From an uncultured Oscillospiraceae bacterium (GTDB lineage: Bacteria > Bacillota > Clostridia > Oscillospirales > Oscillospiraceae): a stretch of 21,442 bases of DNA. Made by a program: the position numbers and the translations under genes. A model generated the notes under the pieces. The model searched no databases. It saw only the letters and a list, made by a program, of their open reading frames with translations, and was not told where the DNA came from. Each line of letters starts with the position of its first letter. Position 1 is the first letter of the stretch. The stretch spans positions 1-21,442 of the forward strand of contig CAJUOA010000055.1 in the NCBI GenBank assembly GCA_910587785.1. Reading direction: 5' to 3'. Shown piece by piece: positions 6,547 through 13,229 of the stretch.

Positions 6547-7672
6547 GATCATCCGAACGGAGGGACATGCCCGCAGGGGCCGGTTCCGCTGTGCGCATGG
6601 CGGCGAGGTGCAGACCCCCGTCTTCATGAACGTAGGCACCCAGGGAGCCATCAAGGGCGCTCTCAGCGCCCACGACCTGAAGGACATCAAGTGCCAGATC
6701 GAGCTGAGCAACACCTACCACCTCCATCTCCGCCCCGGGGACCAGGTGGTCCGCTCACTGGGCGGGCTCCACAAAATGATGGACTGGGACGGCCCCATCC
6801 TCACCGACTCCGGCGGGTTCCAGGTCTTCTCCCTCTCGGGACTGAGAAAGATCACCGAGGAGGGGGTCACCTTCGCCTCCCACATCGACGGACGGCGCAT
6901 CTTCATGGGGCCTGAGGAGTCCATGCAGATCCAGGCCAACTTGGGCAGTGACATTGCCATGGCCTTCGACGAGTGCGTGGAGAATCCCGCGCCCTATGAG
7001 TACGTCAAGCAGTCCTGCGAGCGGACCCTCCGCTGGCTGGTCCGGTGCCGGGAGGAGCACCGGTGCCTCTGCGCCCGGCCGGACTGCCTCAACCCCGCCC
7101 AGATGCTCTTCGGCATCAACCAGGGGGGCACCTATGAGGACCTGCGGGTCTGGCACATGGACCAGATCGCCCGGGTGGACTGCGACGGCTACGCCGTCGG
7201 CGGCCTCGCCGTCGGGGAGGCCACGGAGGTCATGTACCGCATCCTGGACGTGGTCCTGCCCCACGCGCCGGAGGACAAGCCCCGGTACCTCATGGGCGTC
7301 GGTACGCCCTCCAACATCATTGAGGGCGTGTGGCGGGGGATCGATTTTTTCGACTGCGTCATGCCCGCCCGCAACGCCCGCCACGGCAAGCTCTTTACCT
7401 GGCAGGGGAGCCTCAACATCAAAAACGAGAAATACAAGCTGGACACCGGGCCTATTGACCCTGCCTGCTCCTGTCCGGTCTGCCGGAGCTTTTCCCGGGC
7501 ATACCTCCGCCACCTCTTCAAGGCGGAGGAGATGCTGGCCATGCGCCTGGCGGTGATGCACAACCTCTGGTTTTACAATACCTTGATGGAGCGTATCCGG
7601 GACGCGCTCGACGCCGGGGAGTTTGCCGCCTTCCGGGCGGAGTACAGCGAGAAATTGGATAGGAAGGTTTGA
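6539..7672 (+). CDS. tgt: queuine/preQ1 tRNA-guanine transglycosylase
   Basis: A 377-residue TIM-barrel enzyme that swaps guanine-34 of GUN-anticodon tRNAs for preQ1 (queuosine pathway). The substrate-binding aspartate is Asp90 in TDSGGFQVFSLSG, and the nucleophile is Asp272 in FDCVMPARNARHG. The zinc site is Cys310, Cys312, Cys315 (CSCPVC) and His341 (MHNLWF). GINQGG and GGLAVGE also match the family. The ATG was chosen because it follows GGGGGGAG by 6 bases and gives the normal family N-terminus; upstream codons are the shadow of the small membrane gene. One oddity is a short Cys-rich insertion near residues 175-185 (CLCARPDC) just before the GINQGG loop. No queuosine synthesis genes are nearby, so the base may be made elsewhere or salvaged. 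Confidence 0.97.
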   Translation: MFEIIRTEGHARRGRFRCAHGGEVQTPVFMNVGTQGAIKGALSAHDLKDIKCQIELSNTYHLHLRPGDQVVRSLGGLHKMMDWDGPILTDSGGFQVFSLSGLRKITEEGVTFASHIDGRRIFMGPEESMQIQANLGSDIAMAFDECVENPAPYEYVKQSCERTLRWLVRCREEHRCLCARPDCLNPAQMLFGINQGGTYEDLRVWHMDQIARVDCDGYAVGGLAVGEATEVMYRILDVVLPHAPEDKPRYLMGVGTPSNIIEGVWRGIDFFDCVMPARNARHGKLFTWQGSLNIKNEKYKLDTGPIDPACSCPVCRSFSRAYLRHLFKAEEMLAMRLAVMHNLWFYNTLMERIRDALDAGEFAAFRAEYSEKLDRKV

Positions 7673-7726
7673 ATGGCAGTGGGTTCTGCCCTCCAGCCCC
7701 GGGGCCTCCCCGGCCCCATGCCCCGG

Positions 7727-7754
7727 GTTACTTTTTGTACGGACAAAAAGTAAC
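7727..7754. repeat. 12-base perfect inverted repeat
   Basis: GTTACTTTTTGT and ACAAAAAGTAAC are separated by ACGG. A run of A follows on the plus strand, so on the minus strand the hairpin is preceded by a T run. It may be an interspersed intergenic element or part of the tgt terminator. Confidence 0.75.
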
Positions 7755-7764
7755 CAAAAAACCG

Positions 7765-7787
7765 CTTAAGGAACTACGTTCCTTAAG
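7765..7787. repeat. 10-base perfect inverted repeat
   Basis: CTTAAGGAAC and GTTCCTTAAG surround TAC. It lies 10 bases after the preceding inverted repeat, so the two probably belong to one element. Confidence 0.75.
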
Positions 7788-8014
7788 AATCTTCCTGAAC
7801 GACGGGGGTATTAGTTTACGCTACGACCTGTTTGTCTCCTTTTCCCAATGTCTGCTATGGGCCGATGGCAGTCTCTGCGCCGCCGCCGCTCCCTTGCCCT
7901 TTAGTCTTCTTCGTTGGGTTCGCCTCCTAGGAGCACGCTTCTTTGGAGAGACTACCGGGCCGCCGGCACGGTGCGGGCGATACTGCCCTGCGATACGGCG
8001 CACCCCTTTCGTAG

Positions 8015-8033
8015 GGGCGCACATTGTGCGCCC
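8015..8033. repeat. GC-rich REP-like palindrome
   Basis: GGGCGCACA and TGTGCGCCC flank a single T, within a GTAGGGGC...GCCCGCCCG context. It resembles extragenic palindromes scattered through genomes of this group, though copy number cannot be judged from one window. Confidence 0.6.
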
Positions 8034-8071
8034 GCCCGACAACCATATTTTCACAGAAGGAGCCCCCAACC

Positions 8072-8596
8072 ATGCGACAAAAACGGCTATTTGCCCTGAT
8101 TATGCCCCTGCTCTGCGCCCTGATTCTAGCCAGCTGCTCCAGCATCGTCTCCCAAGAGGACTACGCCGCCCTTACCGCCGAGCGGGACGCCCTCTACGCC
8201 CAAGTGGTAGAGCTTCAAAAGACCGCCTTAGAGGAGCCGCAGAAACAGCAAGTCCGCATCTCCGGCCAATTCTCCGCCACGGTCCGCGCCCTGCTCCCCG
8301 ACTATGTTTTGGACGATTTCACCCCCCATGTGGCAGTGCTTACTGAATTCCAGTCCGCGCCATTCTCCTTGATTCTGGGGGCCCAAGCCGGTGATCTGAC
8401 GCCCGGCGAGGTCTACGTCTTCGAGATCGAACCCAAAGAAGTAGAGATCCCCTTAAATACGGACTACCAATTCGGCCCTGACCTCGCCCTTCCACTCTAC
8501 GGCCTGAAAATATCCAACATTCGCCCCGCCGACACAGAGAGCGATGACGAGTGGGGCCTCCAGCCCAAAGGGCTCGAATACGAGATCATCGGCTAG
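8072..8596 (+). CDS. hypothetical lipoprotein
   Basis: A 174-residue protein with a type II signal peptide: basic MRQKR, a hydrophobic core and the lipobox ILASC with Cys22 as the lipid anchor. Residues 27-50 are a short coiled coil (DYAALTAERDALYAQVVELQ) of the kind that spaces a domain from the membrane. The rest (about 60-174) is a small beta-rich domain with no recognised family; FEIEPKEVEIPL and LYGLKISNIR look like strands. GAAGGAG lies 9 bases before the ATG. It is followed by a small hairpin and, 43 bases on, by the DUF4317 gene in the same direction, so they may be cotranscribed. The function is unknown. Confidence 0.85.
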   Translation: MRQKRLFALIMPLLCALILASCSSIVSQEDYAALTAERDALYAQVVELQKTALEEPQKQQVRISGQFSATVRALLPDYVLDDFTPHVAVLTEFQSAPFSLILGAQAGDLTPGEVYVFEIEPKEVEIPLNTDYQFGPDLALPLYGLKISNIRPADTESDDEWGLQPKGLEYEIIG

Positions 8597-8613
8597 GCGA
8601 AACAATGTTTCGC
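8597..8613. repeat. stem-loop between the lipoprotein and DUF4317 genes
   Basis: GCGAAACA and TGTTTCGC surround one A, starting directly after the TAG stop. There is no T tract, so it is more likely an mRNA processing or stabilising hairpin, or a small repeat, than a terminator. Confidence 0.6.
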
Positions 8614-8639
8614 ACCCTAAAAATAATGTGAGGTGTCTT

Positions 8640-9803
8640 ATGAACCAAAAAGAAGTTGCTGAACTGCGCAAGCGGTTCAAACCCGAGAAGAGCGCCATCA
8701 GCCGCATCTACGGCTGCTACGTCAACAGCATCGGCGAGGTGGTCTCCTACCTGGACGAATCCCTGGGCATGATGCCCCAGGAGGAGGCGGAAAAGTACTT
8801 AAATCTCCTGAAAAAGTCCCTCTCCGGCGGCTTGGGCAAGAACCTGATTGACGTCGTCTTCTCCACCGAACAGGTTATGGAGGGCGAGGAGCACAAACTG
8901 CTCACCTCCCTGCGCAGCAGCGCCCTGAAGGACCTGGAGACCCGGGAGGCCTTCTACAAGAAGGTCATCGACTGCCTGGACATGGGGGATATCAACTACC
9001 TTATCCTCCTCGCCCACGACGCCTACGACGTCCCCAACCGGAACCCGGACGGAGAGGCCCAGGAGGACGCGTCGGACACCGTCTTCTCCTACATTATCTG
9101 CGCCGTCTGCCCGGTGAAGGAGTGCAAGGTGGAGCTGGGCTACTTCCCCGGGGAGAACGAGTTCCACAGCTGCGCCGCCGGACAGGTGGTTTCCGCGCCG
9201 GAGCTGGGCTTCCTCTTCCCCGCCTTCGACAACCGCGCCGCAAACCTCTACAACGCCCTCTTCTACACCCGTAAGCCCGACGAGATTCACCAGGAGTTCA
9301 TCGACGGCGTCTTCCACACCGAGCCCCCCATGTCCGCCGCCGAGCAGAAGGAGGCCTTCGAGAGCGCCCTCACCGATTCCCTGGAGGAATCGTGCAGCAT
9401 AGAGGTCATCCAGACCGTCCACGAGCGCCTCCGGGAGCGCATCGAGGAGCACAAGGACAGCAAAAACCCCGAGCCCCTGTCCCTCACGGTCGGAGAGGTG
9501 GGGAGCATCCTGCGGGAGTGCGGCGTAGCGGAGGCCCGGGTGGACGCCTTCCAGGAGCAGTGCGGCCAGCGCTTCGGCGAGGGCGCGGCCCTGAGCCCCG
9601 CCAACCTCATCGACAGCGGAAAATTTGAGGTCAAGACCGAGCAGGCCACCATCTCCGTGGACCCCTCGTGCAGCTACATGGTGGAGACCCGGATCATTGA
9701 CGGCGTCAAATATCTCCTCATCCCCGCCGGGGAGGGCGTGGCGGTCAACGGCCTGCCCGTCACCGTCCGCTCCGCCCCGGAGACGGAGGAGGAACATGGA
9801 TAA
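8640..9803 (+). CDS. DUF4317 domain-containing protein
   Basis: A 387-residue cytoplasmic protein recognised as DUF4317, a Firmicutes family of unknown function. The start MNQKEVAELRKRFKPEKSAI and the following CYVN, then SGGLGKNLIDVVFS and YLILLAHDAYDVP are typical. There is no signal peptide, membrane helix or obvious catalytic motif. The centre has a Cys pair (CAVCPVKEC, about residues 155-163) followed by a C-terminal half that is helical and acidic. GAGGTG lies 6 bases before the ATG. The last 8 bases overlap the start of mogA, so the two are translationally coupled; this is the only hint at function and may just reflect shared transcription. Confidence 0.88.
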   Translation: MNQKEVAELRKRFKPEKSAISRIYGCYVNSIGEVVSYLDESLGMMPQEEAEKYLNLLKKSLSGGLGKNLIDVVFSTEQVMEGEEHKLLTSLRSSALKDLETREAFYKKVIDCLDMGDINYLILLAHDAYDVPNRNPDGEAQEDASDTVFSYIICAVCPVKECKVELGYFPGENEFHSCAAGQVVSAPELGFLFPAFDNRAANLYNALFYTRKPDEIHQEFIDGVFHTEPPMSAAEQKEAFESALTDSLEESCSIEVIQTVHERLRERIEEHKDSKNPEPLSLTVGEVGSILRECGVAEARVDAFQEQCGQRFGEGAALSPANLIDSGKFEVKTEQATISVDPSCSYMVETRIIDGVKYLLIPAGEGVAVNGLPVTVRSAPETEEEHG

Positions 9804-10290
9804 AACGGTCTTCTCAGCGGCGGTGCTGACCGTCAGCGACCGCAGTGCCCGCGGAGAGCGTCCCGACGAGAGCGGCCCCGCCGCAGCGGCGATGCTGGCG
9901 GCGGCGGGCTACCAAGTGGCGTCCCAGTCCGTAGTCCCGGACGAGCGCGGCGAGATCGAAGCCGCCCTCGCCGCCCTGGCGGAAGCCGGAACCGCCCTTG
10001 TCGTCACCACCGGCGGCACCGGCTTCTCCCCCCGGGACGTCACCCCCGAGGCCACCGCCGCCGTCTGTCAGCGCATGGTCCCCGGCATCCCTGAAGCCAT
10101 GCGCCTGGCCTCCCTGGCCGTCACGCCCCGGGCCATGCTCTCCCGGGCGGTCGCCGGGATTCGGGACAGGACCCTGATCGTCAATCTCCCCGGCAGTCCC
10201 AAGGCCGTCCGCGAGAATTTGGAGGCCGTCCTGCCCGCCCTCCGCCACGGCCTGGAGGTCCTGCGGGGAGCGTCCACAGACTGCGGATAA
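9796..10290 (+). CDS. mogA: molybdopterin adenylyltransferase (MogA/MoaB family)
   Basis: A 164-residue MoCF-fold protein that uses ATP to adenylate molybdopterin before molybdenum insertion. Seen: the N-terminal strand AAVLTVSDRSARGE, the pterin-binding loop TTGGTGFSPRDVTPEA (residues 71-86, with Asp81) and the C-terminal LPGSPKAVRENL (131-142). The length suits MogA; MoaB is a close relative and cannot be excluded. GGAGGAA precedes the ATG by 4 bases, inside the end of the DUF4317 gene. It is followed by a terminator. Other molybdenum cofactor genes sit on the opposite strand from 13.2 kb, separated by the flagellin gene. Confidence 0.92.
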   Translation: MDKTVFSAAVLTVSDRSARGERPDESGPAAAAMLAAAGYQVASQSVVPDERGEIEAALAALAEAGTALVVTTGGTGFSPRDVTPEATAAVCQRMVPGIPEAMRLASLAVTPRAMLSRAVAGIRDRTLIVNLPGSPKAVRENLEAVLPALRHGLEVLRGASTDCG

Positions 10291-10302
10291 AACATATGGC
10301 TT

Positions 10303-10341
10303 GCCCTGCGGAAGGAGCCCTCCTCCCGCAGGGCTTTTTTT
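10303..10341 (+). terminator. rho-independent terminator after mogA
   Basis: GCCCTGCGG (10303-10311) pairs perfectly with CCGCAGGGC (10326-10334), followed by seven T. The loop itself can form an inner AAGGAG/CTCCTC-type pairing. It begins 13 bases after the stop. Confidence 0.92.
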
Positions 10342-10371
10342 GCCGCTTTGAAAAATTTTTCTTTTGACACT

Positions 10372-10397
10372 TAATTTTCCAGAAAACAAGACGATAA
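10372..10397 (+). promoter_or_regulatory. sigma-28 (SigD)-type flagellin promoter
   Basis: TAAT (10372-10375), 14 bases, then GACGATAA (10390-10397), one base off the classical GCCGATAA -10 of flagellar class III promoters. It lies after the mogA terminator and about 230 bases before the flagellin start. A TTGACA at 10364-10369 lacks a -10 at the right distance, which favours the sigma-28 reading. Confidence 0.6.
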
Positions 10398-10402
10398 ATG
10401 GG

Positions 10403-10626
10403 TTGTGAGCGGTCGGGGAACGGATTCTCCCCGCCACGCGGCGGCGTCCAGGGACGGACGCGCCGGACAACTGAATGATTTCTTGCGGTTCGCGCAGACC
10501 GCTTGAAATACACCCCAGCAGGTCGGTTCCACGCCTGCTCCGGCCGGGTACGAGCGTGAATGGACTTGCAGCCTACCCGCTCCGGGCGAATGGATTTGCC
10601 CGGAAGTATTGAAAAGGAGATTCATT
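10403..10626 (+). promoter_or_regulatory. long structured flagellin leader with GGA-loop hairpins (possible CsrA sites)
   Basis: The leader of about 220 bases has no ORF but contains several stems with GGA in the loop. CGGGGA/TCCCCG (10414-10433) has loop ACGGATTC. GCGTCC/GGACGC (10444-10461) has the hexaloop AGGGAC. GAGCG/CGCTC (10552-10582) encloses ATGGA. CCGGGC/GCCCGG (10582-10603) has ATGGA in its loop. The Shine-Dalgarno AAAAGGAGA itself holds AGGA. GAATGGACTTGC (10558) and GAATGGATTTGC (10588) are a direct near-repeat 30 bases apart. GGA in a hairpin loop is the known CsrA recognition feature, and CsrA with FliW controls flagellin translation in Bacillus. The CsrA role here is inferred. 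A further stem GCGGT/ACCGC (10485-10502) has no GGA. Confidence 0.55.
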
Positions 10627-13164
10627 ATGCGTATTCAGCACAATATCATGGCGATGAACGCCTACCGCAACTACAACCTGAACAACAAGGCCCTGTCGGG
10701 CAACCTGGAGAAGCTGTCTTCCGGTTACAAGATCAACCGCGCCGGTGACGACGCCGCTGGTCTCGCGATTTCCGAGAAGATGCGCGCCCAGATCACCGGC
10801 CTGAATGCCGCCCAGAAGAACGTCAAGGACGGCATCTCCCTGGTGAAGACCGCTGAGGGCGCCATGCAGGAGATCCAGGATATGCTCAACCGCATGGACT
10901 ACCTGGCTACCCAGTCTGCCAACGGCACCTACGACAACGAGGTCGACCGCGCTGCCCTCCAGAAGGAGGTCAACCAGCTCAAGACCGAAATCAATCGTAT
11001 CGCCGACTCCGCCAACTTCAACGGCATTAAGCTGCTGGACGGTTCCTTGGAGAAGGGCAAGATCACCGGCGCGAAGTACGAGAGCGTCGCTTCCGAGGAC
11101 ATCCTTGGCCTGATTCCCCCCGAGCTGAACAAGGGCCAGCCCGCCGTTGACGCGGAGCAGACCATCGTGGAGGCCGACGGCGAGAAGGCTACCCCCGCTT
11201 CCTTCTCCGTGAAGCTGGATAACCTGAACGTCGTGAAAGACGACAATAATTTTGTTCTGAACATCGGTGGCAAGGACCTGACCGCCGTCAGCGTCAAGGA
11301 GGGCATGAACTCCGATCAGATCGCTGAGCTGTTCAACGGCACTGAGGTCGACCTCACTGACGATCAGGGCAATACTGTCACCTTTAAGATCACTGCTCAG
11401 GATAATATCCTGAACTTCAAGGCCACTACTGCCGCCGCCTTTGATCCCCCCAAGGATGTGACCTTCACCAGCTCCTCCACCCAGAAGGCTACGGATGATA
11501 TTGAAGTCCACCTGCCTGGTCCCAAGGATGCCGCTGGTGCTGAAACCGCCAACAAGGTGTATGTTGATGCCTATGCTGAAGCTGGTGGTAAGACAAGTGC
11601 TGCCCTCACTAGCACTCCTGCTGTTACTAACCTAACTCCGACCGATGGTGATGCTGCCGGTGCCAATAAGCTTGATGTAGACGCTATCGTTGCCAAGGCA
11701 AAGGCGGACGGTTTGACTGGCGATGTCAGCGTCAAGATTGGCGATGATGGCAAGGCTAGCCTGTATATTGGCTCTCAAAAGATTGCCGATGATGCTGCTG
11801 GCATTGACTTTACCGATAATGCACTGGCTGTTGGTGACCATGTGGTCGATTTCGGCGACTTTGGTAAGGTGAATTTCAAGGTCGCTACTGCCGCTGTTGA
11901 CGCGGGGGCCGATGTTGCAGGCAAGGTGACTGTCGGCACAGGTCTGACTATCAATAGTACCGAGAACATTGAGCAGGAAATCGCTGTCGAAGCTGACGAG
12001 CTAAAGACAGAGCTGGAAGCTGCTGGCCTGGATGGCCTTGCCTCTGGCAATGTGTCTGTTTCTTATAATAAGGCATTCGAGAATGCAGACGGCACTAAGG
12101 GCAGATGGGAAATGACCGCTGACGGTCAGACTGTCGGCCTTACCGCTACTGTCACCGCCGGTAAGCTGGAACTGGCGGGTCAGGGTGCCACCATCTTCAC
12201 TGTCGATATGTCCGCTGCTGGTGCCAATCCTACCGTCAAGCCCACCGAGTCTGACTTCCAGGATGCCTTCGCCAACGGCAAAACCGTCGCCAAGCTGGGC
12301 AAGGAGGCCACCGTCACCGGCACCATCAACGGCGCTACCCAGAACATCCAGAAGGGTTCCGACGGCGGCGACGACCGCGTGGCCAACACCACTATCGACC
12401 TGAGCGACTACTTCCAGAAGGACGGCACCACCATTACTCTGGGCGATACCACCTACACCATCGCCGTGGGCAAGGACAGCAAGTTCAAGGACGCCAAGAA
12501 CGTCATTGACCTGACCGACTTCGAGCCCAATGCTGTGGACGCCAAGGTCGCCGCCACCCGTTTGACCGCCGTTGCCAAGAACAACAACGGCATCTTCTCC
12601 ATCGGCCACGACGGCAACGGCAACACCACCCTCCAGCAGCTCTCCGAAGTCAAGGACAGCACCGACATGACCACCCGCGAGAAGATCGCCAGCTATATTA
12701 AGATCTCCACCGTGGATGCCAAGTCCCTGCGCGATGTCAAGACCGCCAGCGGCCTGACCCTCCAGATCGGCGATACCAGCGATGATTTCAACCAGATGAA
12801 TGTCTCCGTTGGCGATATGCACGTCGATGCCATGGGCACCGAGGGCGGCGCAAAGATCGCCGACATCGACATCGGCAACCAGGAAGGCGCTGCTGCCGCC
12901 GTCCAGACCATCAAGGACGCCATCAACTACGTCTCCAGCGTCCGCGGCGACCTGGGCGCGATCCAGAACCGTCTGGACCACACCGCCAACAACCTGAGCG
13001 TCATGGCGGAGAACATCCAGGATGCCGAGAGCACCATCCGCGACACCGACGTGGCCGAGGAGATGATGTCCTATGTGAAGAACAACATCCTCGTCCAGTC
13101 CGCCCAGGCCATGCTGGCCCAGGCGAACCAGGTGCCTCAGGGTGTGCTCCAGCTGCTGGGCTAA
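10627..13164 (+). CDS. fliC: flagellin
   Basis: An 845-residue flagellin, the main filament subunit exported by the flagellar type III system. The conserved N-terminal D0/D1 region covers residues 1-145 (MRIQHNIMAMNAYRN, LEKLSSGYKINRAGDDAAGLAISEKMR, SANFNG). The C-terminal D1/D0 region is about the last 110 residues (GAIQNRLDHTANNLSVMAEN, ESTIRDTDVAEEMM, ending QGVLQLLG). The central ~590 residues are a large beta-rich variable domain with Asp-, Gly-, Ala- and Thr-rich strands, exposed on the filament surface; common flagellins are 270-500 residues. The ATG at 10627 follows AAAAGGAGA. Codon use changes to GCT/GGT/ACT-rich from about 11340 to 12230. It is monocistronic with its own promoter, leader and terminator. 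Confidence 0.97.
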   Translation: MRIQHNIMAMNAYRNYNLNNKALSGNLEKLSSGYKINRAGDDAAGLAISEKMRAQITGLNAAQKNVKDGISLVKTAEGAMQEIQDMLNRMDYLATQSANGTYDNEVDRAALQKEVNQLKTEINRIADSANFNGIKLLDGSLEKGKITGAKYESVASEDILGLIPPELNKGQPAVDAEQTIVEADGEKATPASFSVKLDNLNVVKDDNNFVLNIGGKDLTAVSVKEGMNSDQIAELFNGTEVDLTDDQGNTVTFKITAQDNILNFKATTAAAFDPPKDVTFTSSSTQKATDDIEVHLPGPKDAAGAETANKVYVDAYAEAGGKTSAALTSTPAVTNLTPTDGDAAGANKLDVDAIVAKAKADGLTGDVSVKIGDDGKASLYIGSQKIADDAAGIDFTDNALAVGDHVVDFGDFGKVNFKVATAAVDAGADVAGKVTVGTGLTINSTENIEQEIAVEADELKTELEAAGLDGLASGNVSVSYNKAFENADGTKGRWEMTADGQTVGLTATVTAGKLELAGQGATIFTVDMSAAGANPTVKPTESDFQDAFANGKTVAKLGKEATVTGTINGATQNIQKGSDGGDDRVANTTIDLSDYFQKDGTTITLGDTTYTIAVGKDSKFKDAKNVIDLTDFEPNAVDAKVAATRLTAVAKNNNGIFSIGHDGNGNTTLQQLSEVKDSTDMTTREKIASYIKISTVDAKSLRDVKTASGLTLQIGDTSDDFNQMNVSVGDMHVDAMGTEGGAKIADIDIGNQEGAAAAVQTIKDAINYVSSVRGDLGAIQNRLDHTANNLSVMAENIQDAESTIRDTDVAEEMMSYVKNNILVQSAQAMLAQANQVPQGVLQLLG

Positions 13165-13196
13165 TTCCCAACCGCATTTTCCCAACCAACCCGCAA

Positions 13197-13228
13197 GGGG
13201 TCCGGGCAATCTGCCCGGACCCCTTTTT
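13197..13228 (+). terminator. rho-independent terminator of the flagellin gene
   Basis: GGGGTCCGGGCA (13197-13208) and TGCCCGGACCCC (13212-13223) form a perfect 12-base stem with an ATC loop, followed by TTTTT. The T tract abuts the modC stop at 13230 on the other strand. On the minus strand the same stem has no T tract, so it is a poor terminator for modABC. Confidence 0.95.
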
Positions 13229-13229
13229 G

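Larger units (their letters stand above)
7673..8071. other. 400-base non-coding stretch rich in palindromes
   Basis: No frame gives a convincing protein here. The stretch holds a GC hairpin (CCGGGG/CCCCGG, 7699-7713) that may help end tgt transcription, followed by the three perfect palindromes listed separately. The middle part (7790-8000) shows no clear promoter. The RBS of the lipoprotein gene (GAAGGAG, 8056-8062) closes it. Confidence 0.6.

Noticed and set aside
7669..8346. 225-codon open frame starting at the tgt end
   Set aside because: It crosses the palindromes and then reads the lipoprotein gene in another frame; the product is Arg/Pro-rich without motifs.
10364..10369. TTGACA as a sigma-A -35 for flagellin
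   Set aside because: No acceptable -10 occurs 16-18 bases downstream; the AT-rich hexamer that follows is 23 bases away and fits the sigma-28 pattern better.
10573..11511. Long open frame antisense to the flagellin 5' part (also 12001-13233 antisense to the 3' part)
   Set aside because: The translation is Gly/Val/Leu/His-rich low-complexity typical of the reverse of C-ending codons; it has no domain and no ribosome binding site, and the plus strand is clearly flagellin.
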